Positions 31,601 to 42,887 of a stretch of 64,000 nt of DNA are shown here, piece by piece. Position 1 is the first letter of the stretch. Each line of letters opens with the position of its first letter. Both the position numbers and the translations under genes were made by a program. This stretch comes from Oscarella lobularis (lineage: Eukaryota; Porifera; Homoscleromorpha; Homosclerophorida; Oscarellidae), in NCBI RefSeq assembly GCF_947507565.1, contig NC_089184.1, forward strand, positions 248,001-312,000, written 5' to 3'. The notes under the pieces are model-generated. The model saw only the letters and a program-made list of their open reading frames with translations. It made no database searches and was not told the origin of the DNA.

Positions 31601-34600
31601 GGTTGCTTTAGGATGGCAATTGGGAGGCCGTTAATGCTTTGCTCATTTACCACGGGTCTTACGTACTTGATCATTGGTTTGCAGCGCGTAGAAGCGTCGT
31701 TTGATTTCCTGTAATTTGACTCTCTAGGCTTCTTGTTCTTTCGCATTTTCCCGAAACGTTGTCTCCAAACGATTACGAGCTTATTTTGCCGGACATAGAG
31801 TAGGCCAACAAAGTTTAATTAATTAATTAACTCGATAGAGATGCACGTATCTTAGCCCAGACGATAAAAACTCTCTATTTGTACCCGAACAGAAACCATG
31901 GAGACAGCTCGATTGGGTTGAAAGCAAAAAACTAAGGTAAAATTAGGACTAATACAGAGAACGCTTCATTTCCGCTTCTAGTGCCGTCCTTGGACCGAGA
32001 GAAGACCAAAACGACGCATATATTGATTCAATGTACAATAGCCAGCCGGCTTTGTCTCAGTATCGGTTAGTACAAGAAAAAAATATAATCATATGATCAG
32101 AAATTGTTTTTCAGAGCTCTCCTTACCATTGAATTGGTTTCTCAGTGGTTTATCTACAGAGCAGGCGAAATCGAGGCGTTGTCAGGAAGGGTGTGTAAGA
32201 CAGCGGTTTGCCTGGTTGAATTTTCTCTTATTTTATCACTCTAGGTTGACGTTGCCTTGGAGTTGCTTCGTCTCGGAGAAGCAAGCGGTTTTATTGGATT
32301 AGAAGAGATGATTGAAGATTTGGTCACCTTGGAGACTATAGTCTATGAAGTGAGTAGAAATTTAGAAAAATTATAGATTAGACGCCTTGTTCTTCTTCTT
32401 CTTCTTCTTCTTCTCTAGTGTCAAACAGCTCAGTATTTGGGGCTGGATGGATTGAAACAGATGGACACTAGCCGGCGAATCGACATAATTATGGAACAGG
32501 TTACCTATGAAAACAATAAATATTTTATTAGATTAATAACTATATTTATTTAGTCGTTGGACAGTTCTGCGAGTTTTATGGTCGCCTTTCAGAAGTGGCT
32601 TCTTCCTTTCTTGAAGAGACTTGACCAGCGTGAACCTGGCTCTTTGTTTCAATTTCTAAAAAGTTTCCTTGTTGACAAATCGAAGGAAAATCTGGAGCTG
32701 TGTCATGCGCTATGCAAATCGACAATCCAAGTAGGAAAAGAAAAAATAACGTAATAATCTGACGTCACAAAATTGAACAGGCTCAAATTCTCTCCAAAGC
32801 TCAACTAACAGAAATAGCGCTTGCATGTGTTTACGCGTGCGAAAGGTGCTACGTAGTGACGTCAAAAATAGCAGAAAATAACGATGAATTTCTAGAAACG
32901 ACCAATTGTCCGTTGCCGAAAAAATTTCCGCGTCTCTTACACTGGGTCAGACATCAGCCCGCAATTCAATGGCCAATCACCTTTTGTAAGATTTTTGTTG
33001 AAATTTCAGGCAATTTCTTAGACAAGTGTTTGTTAGTGCTGCTAAAATTCTTGCTAGTCACGACGTCAGAGTTCCAATTCACTTTATTAGAGATATACAA
33101 GTAAGCTAAAGAGAACATTAGGTTTGATTCTCATTCTGCGCAAAGCACGACGAAGTTGAAGGCAAAAAGCTCATGATCAAAATGTGTCGCTCAGCCAATA
33201 GAAAGTAGGAAAAAAAACCCCACCTTATATGTACGAATGTCAAGGCATTCCTGTAAAGAAATCGTCCCTTGTCTTTCGACGAATGGGAGAACGTTCAAAA
33301 AGATCTAGAAACTTTAAAGAAACGCGTTTTCAAATGCGTTGAAACGGATACCTGTAACGAGGCAAGAGCAAGCGAGTCCTCGCCGCCGCGTTCTCTCAGT
33401 GACGCTGCACTTAAGGTATTTATTGAGAGCCTACTCTGCTCGGGTCACGCGAGAAGCATCGGCTTTGCTGGACGCTGGATCACCGGTCACAAAAGCCGAA
33501 GAGAAACGCACGGATTAGCCGATGAAACGACCAACAAATTGCCTTATGAAATGTCCGAAGAACTGGCTGTAAGAGCGGCTAAGGAGTACTTCAATTCAGC
33601 GTCCAAGTCCGATGACAATGAAATGGATTTAGCGAGGTATAGAGCTAAGTAAAGATTCGCGATCTTTCCGTGTTGTTCTCTAGGGCTTGCTTGTCTCTTA
33701 TCGACGAGAGAACGCCTCGCATTGAAGCCGAACTCAATTTGATAGCTGCTCTCGCGTTGCTAAACGATTTCGGCGTGTTCGCTTTTCCTCTGCAAGGCAA
33801 CTGAAGCACTCGTCCCCCAATAATTCCTTTTTGAGATAATTTCTTTAGTTCGACGTACCAAGAATAAAATCGACCTAATTAAGGAGGCTTTGGAGCATCC
33901 GAAAGCGTACAAATCTCATCAAAAGGTATAACCATTCTCTTACACACAGATGTGACGTCAAATGAGAAGTCTTAATTAAAGCTTGAGAAGTTGGGAACTT
34001 CTCTCGGGCTTCAGCATCCACACGACGTTCGAATTTTAATCGTACACGCCGCTATGAAGGTTCTGTCGTCATTCGATTAATAAATTTCTAAAATTTTTGC
34101 CTATCAAGGCCGATGACGTCAAAATTGCGAGCCAAACGTGTCAACTCCTTGTCCAGGCAAATTACGAATTGGCGTGGGAAGCGTGCAAGTGGGTAGGAGA
34201 AAGCGAAAAACTCGAAAACATTTCACTAAAGTAAAGAAGAAAAATCCACGAAACGAATAATCCATTATTTTTATCTTCAAGGCAAGAACTCCTCGCCTTT
34301 TCCGCAGCTCATTGCCCCGCCGAAGAAATCGACTTCATTCTCGAATCTCTAAACGTTCTAGAAGTGCAGGAAATTTGCCTTCGCGCTACGGACGGCGACG
34401 CGACCGTCTTCTCCAAATCCTGGCAGCTATTCGGTCGAGGCGCCGGCGCCGTGCAGCACTTCGTCGGCGATCTCGTCACCCGCTCCCAAGGCGTGCATCG
34501 ACTGATGGAAAAGAGCGCCGGAGCCGTCGGCGGACTGATGAGCCGATCGGCGGAGGCGGTCGAATCGTTGGCGGGAACGCGTGTTGGTCAGAGCGCTGGT

Positions 34601-37600
34601 GACTTTATGAGGCATTGCGTTGGGTTGATGAAGACGACGAGGGAGAAGATGAGGCCTGTCGAGGAGAAGGAACGAGAAGATGAGGATGTTTTAGTCGCGC
34701 ATCCGTTTTACGATATCGAGGCATCGTATTTTTTTGTGTGGTTTTCTTTCGCTTATGTTTCTTCTTTAGGGAGCTTTCTATTGCGACGAGAATTTTAGGA
34801 GGAGTTCTGACGTCGTTTCTGTTGATCAAGATTTACTTCGTCTCGCTCTCATATCGGGTCAAGATGACGGGGAGGAGGACTCAGTTGAAGACGTTCTTTC
34901 TCAGCTAACAAAGACTCACATCATCAAAGACGTTCCCTTGGCACTTGCCTATCTTTTGACCTTATCAGAGGTATTCTTTCTCCCTCTCCAAATAAAACGA
35001 AATTTCATGTATTTTTAGGTTGATTTCGCTGTGGATTGTCTTGACGGCTTTCCCTCCACGTTGCTCTATCTTCACTTTGCCTTGTATTATTATTCCTTGC
35101 AGCTCTTCGTTGGGGATCCCGTCTCTCGTCGCTGTCGTCGTCTCTACGAACATCCGCCCATCTCTCTTATCAAATGCGTCTTGCAAATCAGAAATTCTCA
35201 AGAAGGATTTTCCGACGATTTGACGCGCTTTGCGAGTGGACTCGATTTGACTCTAAAGCAGCTCGCCGATTTCACGTACGCTCAGAAATTAAAAGAAATG
35301 GATTCAAGTAAATTGCATAGTCGCATATATCAATACCACATTATCTGCTTCTTCAGCCATTGACACGAATCTCTTTGTATCCGACGAAGAGTACAGAAGA
35401 GAAACGATTTTCAAGCTTGTCAAGTATTTTTGCCCTGCTACGTCTATAAAAATGTTTCAGCGTTTTTTTTCTTCCAGGAGCGAATCAGATGAGAACTATG
35501 ATACTGCTGTTTCTCTTGCCATTCATTACTCCGTCCCAAAGCGTCAACTTTATCTTGTTTATCTAACCTGGTTACTAACTCAATCCAAGTAAGCGAATGA
35601 GGACTTTCGCGAGAAATTATACATTAGATTGTCCTAGTTTATCATCTACGGCTGTTGGCTCAAAGCTGGAAAAATTAGGCGTAGTTTCTTTCCTGCTAGA
35701 AAAACCTGAAGAGGCAAGATCCTTCCTTTGGAAAAATTTAAACTTATCCCCCCTACACTTTGCTTTCTAGTTGAGCCACAGTCTAGAAGAGTCCGTTTAT
35801 CCTCACCTTCCTGGCTGTGATCTAGGTCGACTTTTGTACTATTTCACGCTTCTGCAGTCGTGTCAAGAGCGAGGAGCGACAGTGAAACTTGTGAGGCATT
35901 TAATTTTATGCGATTTGAGTGCGTTAGACGATTCGCAGAAACTCCACACTCCCGAAACACACGTCAAACTTCTGAAAAAACTCAAAACGTCCGTTCAAGG
36001 TCTCGACTATAAGAAGCTCATGTCTGGAGAAGATTCGGAGGCGACTCTCTATGTTGCGATAACGTCGGCAAATGGCCACGTTTTGGCGAAAATGGCCAAC
36101 AAATTTCCACAACAGGCAAGGGAGAATTAGAAGAATTTTATCGGCGAATTTTTCTTATAGGAAGAAAAAATGATGACTGAGAGCACCGTGTACCGAATTC
36201 TGTGCGAGAAACTGTTCTGGGGAGGTCAAGGCAAATCTCAAGACGCTTCAACACCGGTAGGCAAAAAAAGACGATTTTGATCTAGGATTCGTTTATATGC
36301 ATGCCTAGATTATGTGGGTTGAACGATACGATGCCTGCCAGGATTTCCTTGACAGGCTTGACGGCAGTGATTTGAAAAATTTTGTGCAAGAGGCTGTTGC
36401 TAGTTTGAGATCAATAAATCAAGTAATAAATGAGGATTTTGTATTCTAGAGCTTTTAGGAGTTTGTTTATTTATTTAGATGCCTGTTGATAGTCGAATTG
36501 ATATTGCTAAGCGGGCTGTTCGATTTGCCAGGCAGAGGATATCTGGAAAAGAAAAAGAAGAGGATCTAAGGTGGGCTCTTGCCTTTCGCTTTTTTTAAAT
36601 TAACGTCACGTGGTTGTAGATCAACTGGAGAGGAATTAAATTTTGTACTCAAACACGTGCAATCGCTGAAACAACCGCTTTTGGCGGAATGGAAAAATGC
36701 CGAAAATGTACTATTACGTGATCGTAAAATTCGTTTATTAACAGAAATATTTTTAGGATCCTCGTCTGAAGAGCTACGCTTTGGAGTATGATCAGGCTTT
36801 AGGAGATCATACCAAGGTAGAAAAGAATTGTCCCCCTAGCTCAACATTTTTTTATTAATGCTTTGTTCAAGATCCTTGCTCTGGCTCAGACTTTGCTTGT
36901 GGACGGTTGTCCTATAGACGTGATAAAGAATCTTATCACGTTGGCTGAATCGGTGACAGGCCGGAAGACGACTATTCGCTACGTCATGGCCACAGCAGTC
37001 GAAACGCTACTAGAGCATCTAAAGTACAACTCATCACGTTTCACGTGACGAGGGTAATATCTCTTTATAAGGGAGCCTGAATTCGACCAAGATACGATGC
37101 GTAAACTTACTCGAACTATTGAATCTGTTGCAGAACACGTTAAATTAGGGTGAGAGAGATAGTCTGAAAACAAACGACGTTTAGTGAAACGTGTTTTTAT
37201 TGAAGGGGTCAACTAGTTAAAGGAGAGGCTTTGCTGTCGATTTTGCGCCCGTTCTGTGGAAATCTCGAGCTGCCTATTGAACCGAGAACAGCTGTCCTGC
37301 AAACTCTGGAAAAAGTACGTAGAAATTGCCCAAGCGAGGCTTTTTAATAGTAGGTATTTTAGAATCTAGAATTGGGCGAGTCTGAAGCATCTCTGCTCAC
37401 TTTCTACAAGTCGGAAGCGGAAATCTCAAGCGCTTGGACTAGAAAAGTGTTTTCACGGTTATCTAGGAGAGCGTTCACGAGTCTTTTCTTTAGATTTCTC
37501 CCGCTGACGTGGATGGCCCTGAAGCCCAGTTTCAGCTTCTTCACGATTTGATACGACAAAGTAGCCAGCTTCATCAGTTCGTTTCCCTGTGGAAATTGAT

Positions 37601-38345
37601 CTTCATTTGGTCGACTGAAACGCAAGAGTGCGCCGCCAAAAATTTTCTTCATCATAAACCAGATATAATATATGAGATTTAGAATGGCCAGCATAGTGCT
37701 TCCTCTCGTTGCCAAACTAGAAGACGAAGGCTCATCGTCTCGCGTTGTTCAAATGCGAAACGAAATACACAATATACGATTAGAGGTAAGAAAAGTGGAA
37801 ACAATCCTAAGAACGTTCTACGTATCCATACATTTTAGGTAGACAAAGAGGTGTTTTCTATCTTGAATGAGTCCGACAGGCTGTCCGCAGTAAAATACGC
37901 TTTGGTTACACCGCATCCTGACCTTCATTGCTTGGCCATGGGGACCTTCAAAAAGACTCAGGTTGGTTCGTTCTTCAAATGACCAATTCGCGTTATTTAT
38001 TCTCTTTTTTTGCAGGAGCTGCCTTCCGACGACGAACTCTCAGAGCTGTTGATTGTGAGACAACAGGTCATCTCTCTACTTGAACTCCCCTACTACAGTG
38101 TCTTTGTCAACTATTTGACATCATCGTCGTCATCATCATTGTTAAAAAGAAACGACTTGCAAGACATCGACGTCAAATTTTTAGCACCAGGCAAAGAAAG
38201 AATTGAATTGGTTGCGCGTCTACTGTATGAAGCTGGATTTTGGGCCCAAGCTGGATCTCTACTACTGAAAATCAAAGGAACGAATTCTTTAGTGAGCACT
38301 ATAAGTTTGGCTCTAGGTGCAGCTAAAAAGTTCTTTGGAAAATAA
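28649..38345 (+). CDS. NBAS: NBAS (neuroblastoma-amplified sequence; Sec39/Dsl1-type tether)
   Basis: One gene of about 9.7 kb with dozens of 37-80-bp introns, coding for roughly 2,200 residues (human 2,371). It begins MDPILYDLLLIDDW. A WD40-like N-terminus spans about 29100-30600 (WSPDGSLLV, LGGVCIVSDTGQLL, FAYSPSHRLLFVGS, SSWRILDGAPYY, GLSPDGNRLATLDCLGQLTVWHLPSL). The Sec39-type helical body includes SLSDAALKVFIESLLCSGHARSIGFA, LPYEMSEELAVRAAKEYFNS and LMEKSAGAVGGLM. The last exon ends RIELVARLLYEAGFWAQAGSLL...KKFFGK. NBAS works with ZW10 and RINT1 in the NRZ tether for Golgi-to-ER vesicles, and in nonsense-mediated decay (family knowledge). A first out-of-frame ATG at 28644 overlaps the chosen start. 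A CTT repeat (about 32388-32414) lies in an intron. Confidence 0.92.
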
Positions 38346-38378
38346 TCACATTGGCGCCACACTGGCATACGGGAGTTT

Positions 38379-39227
38379 ATGGCAGCGAAGAGCGAAAGCA
38401 GTCTCGAAAAATGGCTTCTTTTAGCCTTCGAGAGGATCATCGAACGACTCGTTGCAACTTCTAAGTTAGTTCTAACTTGAGGCTTGAGATTGGCGTCATT
38501 TGAGCGGCATTCGGGGCACAGAACGTCGAATTTGGTCAAATGTTTTCCTTTTTTGGAAGAACGAGACGGAAAACAAGTGGAATTGGTCGCGAAATCTGTC
38601 TCCAAAGGACTAAAAGACGCAATGGAGGTAAGAGCGCGACGAAAAACGGGCGAATAGAGGAATCGATCGATCGAATAGGAAAATATTCGAGAGGTTTTCG
38701 AAGAACACGATTTGACCAAACTTTTCGCCGAACTAGATAGGCTTAGAGCGGAATCATCGAATTCCAAATCTGATAAAGCGTTGTAAGTGCCTCAAAAAAG
38801 GAGAGTAAAAAATTATTTTAAAAAAGAGGACCTCGTTCTTAGTCGCCCTACCGGAAATGTAAGCGACGATATCAGACCTTTTCTAATGGAAATTTTGACG
38901 GAAGAGAAAGAGAGACTTATTCAGCACATAGACGAAGTGAGAAAAAGGCTATAGAGCTTCCCTAGAAAGACCTCTAGTAGGAAAATTTTAGGCGAGTAGT
39001 GAGAAGTCTGCCCTCACTGCTAGTGTGACTGAAAAACGGAAAAAATTGCTTGAAACACTCGAGACGTTTAGAAAAGAGGCTGAGACTTTATTGAAGGTAG
39101 TCCCCCAAAAGACCAAAAAATATTGATTATTCCAACAAACTATTTTTAGACTAGCGAGGTTATTGATTCTACTAAGGCAGCACTGGACTCCCTAAGTCAA
39201 ACGTACAAAGATTTAGAAGGCAAATGA
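38379..39227 (+). CDS. PMF1: Kinetochore protein PMF1/NNF1 family
   Basis: Exon 1 starts at 38379 (MAAKSESSLEKWLLLAFERIIERLV) and is spliced at TCTAA/GTTAGT to a second exon beginning near 38519 (TSNLVKCFPFLEERDGK, VAKSVSKGLKDAMEE). Later exons give FEEHDLTKLFAELDRLRAE, RPTGNVSDDIRPFLMEILTEEKERLIQHI and a coiled coil ending DLEGK. The RPTGxxxxDIRPFL motif marks NNF1/PMF1, a subunit of the MIS12 complex at the outer kinetochore. Length is about 200 residues, as usual. The start is 33 bp after the NBAS stop, and the stop is 2 bp from the stop of the convergent heat-shock gene. A decayed fragment of its first exons lies at 18795-18965. Confidence 0.88.
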
Positions 39228-39229
39228 GT

Positions 39230-39920
39230 CTATACACCTATGTCATATAAGTTGTCTATGTTTGATGTTTCTGAGCATAAGGGTTTTGAAATCTCGTCTT
39301 CGATTATGACGTCATCGTTGTCGACGTCACCGTTTAAATAATTCGATTCCGTTTGGAGAGTCGTTTCGTCTTCGATCTCCAGATTTGTTATCGAGGGTGC
39401 CCTGACTTTGAGTTCAATGCTGAGCCACCCGTTCTTATCCAAATAGGACTTTGCTGTGCTGAAATCCGTGCCATGGGGTAGTACTAGGGTCTCAGAAAAC
39501 GTTTTCTTTTCACAACGCTCCCTATTGGCGCAAGGCCTTTCTCCCGTGATATGAATCTCATTGTCGATGAGTTTCAGACGAATGTTGTCCTTTCGGAAGT
39601 AAGGAACGTGCAGCTGGGCGTTGATCGTGTCCTTTTCTTGGACAACGTGCACGGGTATTGTCTCGCGAATCATTTTTCTGTACGGATTGACTCGGGGTCG
39701 GTGATTCCACGTGAGAAAGGGAAACGGGTCGGCGACGTCCAAATCATCCAAAACAGAATGATACCACGGTCGATACTGTATGGGACTATAAAGAGAAAAT
39801 ACCGTAGTTAGTATTTGAACTGAGTGGGGAGGATGATGCACTTCACCTTCCAAATAAAAACGACGAATAGACGCGACTGATTGAAATCAGTCCGATTATT
39901 ACGAAGACGAAGGTTTTCAT
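39230..39920 (-). CDS. Small heat-shock protein (HSP20/alpha-crystallin) with signal peptide
   Basis: Two exons: about 39848-39920 (MKTFVFVIIGLISISRVYSS) and 39230-39786. The first exon is a clear signal peptide. The second holds the alpha-crystallin domain: PVHVVQEKDTINAQLHVPYFRKDNIRLKL, NEIHITGERP, TFSETLVLPHGTDFSTAKSYLDKNGWLSIELKV; then an acidic tail. sHSPs are normally cytosolic ATP-independent holdases, so an exported or ER-lumenal form is unusual. The promoter has a TATA box and a perfect heat-shock element. No ER-retention motif is seen at the C-terminus (DIGV). An alternative start inside the intron frame (ATG 39853) would drop the signal peptide but splices less well. Confidence 0.85.
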
Positions 39921-39966
39921 ATTCTCTGACTAGTGATTAAACTGCCGAACTGGTGACGCTGCCTTG

Positions 39967-40084
39967 CTTTTATACCCGCTAAGGACACGTCACATTATGA
40001 GTGACGTCACCGCGATCAGGTCACTACCGCCCACGTCTTGACGCGGCCTCTTGTGATTGGGTAGAGCTTCCGGAACGTTCTCGA
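39967..40084 (-). promoter_or_regulatory. Heat-shock promoter: TATA box, inverted CCAAT and perfect HSE
   Basis: On the minus strand, GTATAAAAG (39967-39975) lies about 47 bp before the sHSP ATG. CCAAT is at 40056-40060. The heat-shock element TTCCGGAACGTTCTCGA (40068-40084) matches TTCnnGAAnnTTCnnGA exactly. The element lies between the sHSP and IER3IP1, so it could act on both. Confidence 0.8.
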
Positions 40085-40105
40085 TTTGCTATCAACGAAT
40101 CAAAC

Positions 40106-40468
40106 ATGGCGTTCACCTTGGGAGCTTTGTACGAAGCTTTCTTGCTGTTCATCAACGCTGTGGCAATATTGAACGAGCAACGGTTTTTATCCAAGAGTAC
40201 GTAATAAACGAAAGGAGTTTCAGAGAGCCGAGATAGAGCTACACTGTATTTTCTCAGTTGGATGGGGTACGAATGAAGCGAATAATCCCGGTTTTGGCCA
40301 AGAAAAGGGCGTAAAGCACCAAATTATTAATCTTATTTCATCGGTGCGAACACTACTGAGAGGTACGTCCAATTTTAATTTTTTTTCAACGTCTTTATCT
40401 TCTTTTTTGTAGTTCCTCTTATTGCGCTGAATGCGGTCACATTAGCTTACCTACTTGTTCTGGGTTGA
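40106..40468 (+). CDS. IER3IP1: IER3IP1 / Yos1-like ER-to-Golgi protein
   Basis: Three exons. Reads MAFTLGALYEAFLLFINAVAILNEQRFL, KIGWGTNEANNPGFGQEKG, HQIINLISSVRTLLRVPLIALNAVTLAYLLVLG. Two membrane helices, about 83 residues, match the full-length vertebrate protein and yeast Yos1, a small membrane protein needed for COPII transport. No lesion is seen. Its start is 186 bp from the divergent sHSP start. Confidence 0.95.
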
Positions 40469-40601
40469 CTCACTTTGAAAGTAGAAATTCCGTAATCAAT
40501 AATCATACTTACCAGCTAAGTTACTGCATAAAACACTGTACGTTACCTGAACAGACGGTGCCTCGTGACCACAACCCCAACCCGGATACTCGCGACAAAA
40601 C

Positions 40602-42681
40602 TTGCCCTGCGGATCGCTTTGCAGCCAACTAAAGTCTCGACAAGGACTAATGTTTCCATACAAATGGCGTCCACCGCCTCCGCCGCCGCCTCGCGTACCC
40701 GATCCTCCTCGTCTGTCGAACCTGCGTCGTTTTCCCGAAGCGCCTCGTCCACAGGAACGACTGCGGCGTTTTCCCGACCCACCTCGTCGTTTACCGGAGG
40801 CGCCTCGTCCTCGAAGCATGCATCCGTGGACAGCGGCCCGATATTCGCCCTATCAACGTCCTCCTGCTCCTCTTCCTCTTCCTCCTCCTCCACCACCACC
40901 ACCACCACCTCCTCCTCCTCCTCGAGCACCGCTGCTTGCACCGGTTCCTTTACTGTCTCAGTGCGTCCCGTCGGTTCCTTCCTACTCTAAGCCTCCTCCT
41001 CTTCTTTCTCTGCCTCTGCCTCTTCCTTCAGCTGAGAAGACTTCGATACCGAGTTGGGAAACGCTAACAAAGGAAATCATTGACTTCTCGACTCGTTCCA
41101 CTCAAACGGCAGATGTTCTTCGAGTAAAGGAAGAACTTCGACAAAGGCTTCAGGACATCATTCAGACACCATTTCCAGGTTAATTAATATGATATGGTAT
41201 GATATAAAAAAGTGACGCTGATAATATTAGACGCGACTCTCTTTATGACTGGATCAAGTGTGTCGGGATTTTGTGACGCCAAGAGTGACGTCGATTTTTG
41301 CTTGCTAACTGGCACTACTCACGTTGGCCTCTGATCAAAAATCAGTCTGAATTGCATCAAATTATGAATTTTAGAATCATAAGTTTAAGATTAGGACGCT
41401 GAGAGCTTTTGGAGCATTGCTCAGACAAAGCACAACAAAGGGAACAGGCAAGCGAATTAGAATAAATCTGATTTATTATTAATTATTTGTTGGGTAAAGA
41501 TAATTTCAGTCACGTTGTTGTCATTCCAGCAGCAGTACCTATTCTTCATCTAACGTACCGGTTAGCGTAAACGAATCTTAGCTAACTTTTAATTAATAAA
41601 TCATTTTTCCTATAGTGAAATTTGCTCTGATGTTAGTATTGATAACGTTTACGTGAGTAAGAGGTTAAAACGTTGCGCAATGCACTCAAATCTCGTTACA
41701 CAGTGTCTTAAAAATTCTCATCTTATGAGAGCATTCTGTAAAGGTAAGCCCAAGTCTTTTTATTTAATTATTTAATCACAACTATCGGTCTGTCTCTAAG
41801 TCGATGCAAGGGTTGCACCTCTTGTAATAACGATCAAGAGTTGGTCAAAATGCGTCGGTGTGAATAACGCCGGACGTGGCTATCTTTCCAGCTACTCAAT
41901 AGTTCTAATGACAATCTTTTATTTACAAAGTGAGCCACAACAAAACAGAGATTGCGTTCGCTAACATTTCCCCACAGATTGTCGACCCCCAGTACTTCCC
42001 CGTCTAAAAAGGAAATATCAGGCAAGTGACACGTATTCCTCTTATAGAAAAAAGGCGGCTGTCCTACTTCCTGTTCCACCCTGTTCTCTGAACACGATAC
42101 TTCCCTTAGGACACAACGAATCTCAACTCACTGGATCATCTTCAGCCTCATCTTTTTCAAGAAGCACTCGACGATCTTCCTCTCAAGTAAGATCGGCTAT
42201 TTGCATTGAGGGAGAATGTATGAATATTTATTTCTACAGCAATAAAGATGACTGCGGTCGACTTTTGCTGACGTTTTTCGCCTTCTACAATCAATTCAAG
42301 TGAGAAACGAACGCCTTGTCGTCGTCTACAACGCCCCTATCTGTCTAGTTTTAACTCCGTTATATCCGTGCGTCTGGGAAGATCTTACCAGAAGCCAACA
42401 GAAGTAGGGTGGGTCAGGGATATATGCATCGAAGGTAAGGGCTTCCCCAAAGCAATGATGTCTACGAATTCGGTTCCCCTACGCGCAGAACCATTCAAAG
42501 CGGATAATACAACGCGATCGCTCAAAAGTTCGAATATGCGTGAGATTAGGTCTCATTTTGCAAGGGTGGGTTAAACTTAATTGACACACCCTTTCCGTAT
42601 CTAACGATTCTCTTCTCGGTTTTTCTTTTCTAGGCGTTCCGCGTACTGGAGTCGGAGCGAACTATTAAGGATCTTGTTTAG
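40602..42681 (+). CDS. TENT2: GLD-2-type cytoplasmic poly(A) polymerase with long proline-rich N-terminus
   Basis: The first exon (ATG most likely 40650, MFPYKWRPPPPPPPR) is a 170-residue Pro/Arg-rich region. After DATLFMTGSSVSGFCDAKSDVDFCLL (nucleotidyltransferase core, DxD in SDVDF) come SHVVVIPAAVPILHLTYREICSDVSIDNV, APLVITIKSWSKCVGVNNAGRGYLSSYSIVLM and the PAP-associated domain LLLTFFAFYNQF, NSVISVRLGRSY, GWVRDICIEGKGF. It ends at a TAG at 42679-42681. Known for the family: lengthens short mRNA poly(A) tails with an RNA-binding partner. The exon around 41940-42180 is hard to read and the C-terminal linker is uncertain. The exact start is also uncertain because the Pro-rich frame is open far upstream. 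Confidence 0.85.
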
Positions 42682-42887
42682 AGGAAACGAACGTCGTTGG
42701 GTGTTATTTTTTCATAGGTCCACCTAGTACCTCTTGGGTTTCTCTTCCGGGAATGTTTGTGTACCGATAAAAGCGAGGTCGCGAGGTTACGCGTTCACAT
42801 CACTAAAATTCCGCGCTTAGGACGGGTCTCCCCCCAGTCGCTTGTCGGCAATAGCCGACTCATTTCTATAGCAAGAACTGCAGCAGA

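Noticed and set aside
32388-32414. CTT trinucleotide run
   Set aside because: Simple microsatellite in an NBAS intron next to a splice acceptor; it acts as an ordinary polypyrimidine tract.
37404-37715. 103-codon minus-strand frame within NBAS
   Set aside because: It overlaps NBAS exons on the other strand and shows no family motif or splice partners.
40496-40819. Minus-strand frame with Gly/Arg runs and a Cys/Trp-rich segment (CREYPGWGCGHEAP)
   Set aside because: It is the antisense of the TENT2 proline-rich exon and its 3' half runs into the IER3IP1 3' flank; no splice-compatible neighbours or start context.
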